Assembly (NCBI GenBank): GCA_021851465.1
Contig: JAJZDL010000040.1
Coordinates: 1 to 15,845, forward strand
Source: Acidobacteriota bacterium
GTDB taxonomy: Bacteria; Acidobacteriota; Terriglobia; Terriglobales; Acidobacteriaceae
Length of the DNA: 15,845 nucleotides
Reading direction: 5' to 3'
Shown: piece by piece, positions 14,679 to 15,845 of the stretch
How the letters are laid out: each line of letters opens with the position of its first letter
Numbering within the stretch: the first letter of the stretch is position 1
The notes under the pieces: generated by a model
Told to the model about the DNA's origin: nothing
The model's input: the letters and a program-made list of their open reading frames with translations, nothing else
Databases searched by the model: none
Position numbers and translations under genes: made by a program

Positions 14679-15845
14679 ATGCCCGAAGCACCCGACCCCC
14701 AGCGCCAGCCCAAGCCGCTCAAATCCACGCTGAACCTCCCGCAGACAGCCTTCCCCATGAAGGCCGGCCTGCCCATCAACGAGCCAATCCGCCTCCAGCA
14801 GTGGCAGGACGACGGCCTCTACGCGCAAATCCGCGCAGCCCGCGCAGGCTCGCCCCGCTACATCCTGCACGACGGCCCGCCCTACGCCAACGGAGCCATC
14901 CACCTCGGCCACGCGCTCAACAAGACCCTCAAGGACTTCGTCGTCAAGACCAAAACCATGGCTGGCTTCGACGCACCCTACGTCCCCGGATGGGACTGCC
15001 ACGGCCTGCCCATCGAGATCAAAGTAGACGAGCAGCTCGGCCGCAAAAAACTCGAGATGGATCCCGTCGCCGTCCGCCGCGCCTGCCGCGAGTACGCGCA
15101 AAAATACCTCGACCTCCAGCGCGAGCAGTTCATCCGCCTCGGCTGCTTCGGACGCTGGGCCAGGCCCTACTCCACCATGGACGCGGAGTACGAGGCACGC
15201 ATCGCCGAGACCTTCTTCCACTTCTTCGAGCGCGGCTTCGTCTACAAGGGCCTCAAGCCCGTCTCCTGGTGCATCCACGACAAGACGGCCCTCGCCGAAG
15301 CCGAGGTCGAGTACGAGCAGCACACCTCGCCCTCCGTCTACGTCCGCTACAAGCTCACCAGCGACCCTTCCACAATCCTGGGTGGCCCATCCATGACAGC
15401 TTCACCGTCATGGGTGGAAAACAAGAACGTCTACACCATCATCTGGACCACCACCCCCTGGACCCTGCCCGCATCCCTCGCCGTCGCCTTCCATCCCGAC
15501 TTCGAGTACGTCGCTCTCGCCGCATCCGGCGCCATCTACATCGTCGCCGCCTCGCTCGCCGCCGCAGTCGTCGCTGCCTGCAACCTCGCCGATGCCGCCG
15601 AGATCGCTCGCTTCAAAGGCACTGCGCTCGACCGCGCCACCTTCGCCCACCCCTTCCTCGACCGCTCCATCCTCGGCGTCAACGCCACCTACGTCACCGC
15701 CGACCAGGGCACCGGCGCAGTCCACACCGCGCCCGCCCACGGCATCGACGACTTCGCCACCGGCAAGCGATACGGCCTCCCCGAGGTCCAGTATGTAGAC
15801 GACTCCGGCCGCCAGATGCACACCGAACGCTTCGGCGGCGGCGTC
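14679..15845 (+). CDS. ileS: Isoleucyl-tRNA synthetase, N-terminal part (runs off window)
   Basis: Class I aminoacyl-tRNA synthetase charging tRNA-Ile; 389 residues are visible, and the full protein is usually over 900. The Rossmann half has YILHDGPPYANGAIHLGHAL (61-80) with the HIGH-type motif H75-L-G-H78, and GWDCHGLPIE (104-113). The CP1 editing domain that hydrolyses Val-tRNA-Ile begins at about residue 200. It shows WTTTPWTLPA (256-265) and GTGAVHTAPAHGIDDF (344-359) with the editing aspartate near D357. KMSKS and the anticodon domain lie beyond the edge. The start ATG at 14679 has GAGGA 4 bases upstream. Oddly, residues 237-247 are encoded by a repeat-like palindrome that I believe is an in-frame insertion just ahead of the WTTTPW motif. 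The reading frame is intact. Confidence 0.95.
   Translation, partial: MPEAPDPQRQPKPLKSTLNLPQTAFPMKAGLPINEPIRLQQWQDDGLYAQIRAARAGSPRYILHDGPPYANGAIHLGHALNKTLKDFVVKTKTMAGFDAPYVPGWDCHGLPIEIKVDEQLGRKKLEMDPVAVRRACREYAQKYLDLQREQFIRLGCFGRWARPYSTMDAEYEARIAETFFHFFERGFVYKGLKPVSWCIHDKTALAEAEVEYEQHTSPSVYVRYKLTSDPSTILGGPSMTASPSWVENKNVYTIIWTTTPWTLPASLAVAFHPDFEYVALAASGAIYIVAASLAAAVVAACNLADAAEIARFKGTALDRATFAHPFLDRSILGVNATYVTADQGTGAVHTAPAHGIDDFATGKRYGLPEVQYVDDSGRQMHTERFGGGV
15387..15417 (+). repeat. Repeat-like palindrome inside the ileS coding sequence
   Basis: CCATCCATGAC (15387-15397) and GTCATGGGTGG (15407-15417) pair at 10 of 11 positions around a 9-base loop. It is read in frame as PSMTASPSWVE (237-247). 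The form resembles, from memory, a dispersed acidobacterial palindrome of the type 'GGTGGCCCATCCATG...CATGGGTGG'. A second copy is not in this window. Confidence 0.55.

Noticed and set aside
14239..14691. Minus-strand 150-codon open frame between tonB and ileS
   Set aside because: It runs through the dispersed repeat and contains GFFASLRMT, a typical false translation of such repeats. It overlaps the ileS and tonB starts, and nothing else in it looks like a domain.
14655..15821. Minus-strand open frames opposite ileS
   Set aside because: IleRS signature motifs are unmistakable on the plus strand; the opposite frames are compositional shadows.

Overview
The window looks like a piece of a GC-rich Acidobacteriota chromosome, most likely of the Granulicella/Terriglobus/Edaphobacter kind. 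This is an inference from three things: the strong C/G preference at third codon positions, the TonB protein with the acidobacterial-looking N-terminal stretch LRDVFFPVKLPPLVLESKP, and the dispersed palindromic repeat of the 'GTCATCCTGAGCGAAGCGAAGAATC' type. No 16S or other decisive marker is present.

Layout from left to right. (1) 1-600: the end of an unidentified open frame, then a tRNA-Leu(CAA) gene on the minus strand with its own extended -10 promoter and a downstream hairpin. (2) 601-5210, minus strand: a two-component operon. The large membrane histidine kinase (PDZ, several membrane helices, GAF, PAS, HisKA, HATPase) is transcribed first and is followed by an NtrC-type sigma-54 response regulator. 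(3) 5211-5516: divergent intergenic region with a candidate sigma-54 promoter and a pair of 11-bp direct repeats. (4) 5517-6692: holB, the DNA polymerase III delta' subunit. (5) 6706-9239: a two-gene type II restriction-modification islet, a XamI-family endonuclease followed by an N6-adenine methyltransferase. It is clearly lower in GC than its neighbours and sits between two housekeeping genes. (6) 9277-10359, minus: a Sua5/TsaC threonylcarbamoyl-AMP synthase. (7) 10401-11093: a CYTH-domain protein (class IV adenylate cyclase / triphosphatase family), divergent from tsaC. (8) 11275-12984: a methyl-accepting chemotaxis protein whose ribosome binding site lies inside a hairpin. (9) 13127-13272: a short non-coding element with perfect 20-bp terminal inverted repeats, touching the stop codon of a minus-strand TonB-family gene (13272-14246). 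(10) 14574-14662: a partial second copy of that element, directly upstream of ileS, which runs off the right edge.

The genes are mostly unrelated housekeeping or signalling units. The clear functional partnerships are the kinase with its regulator, and the endonuclease with its methyltransferase. The most unusual material is the restriction-modification islet, the inverted-repeat element and its relative, and a repeat-like palindrome read in frame inside ileS. I did not find a convincing wholly new multi-gene system.
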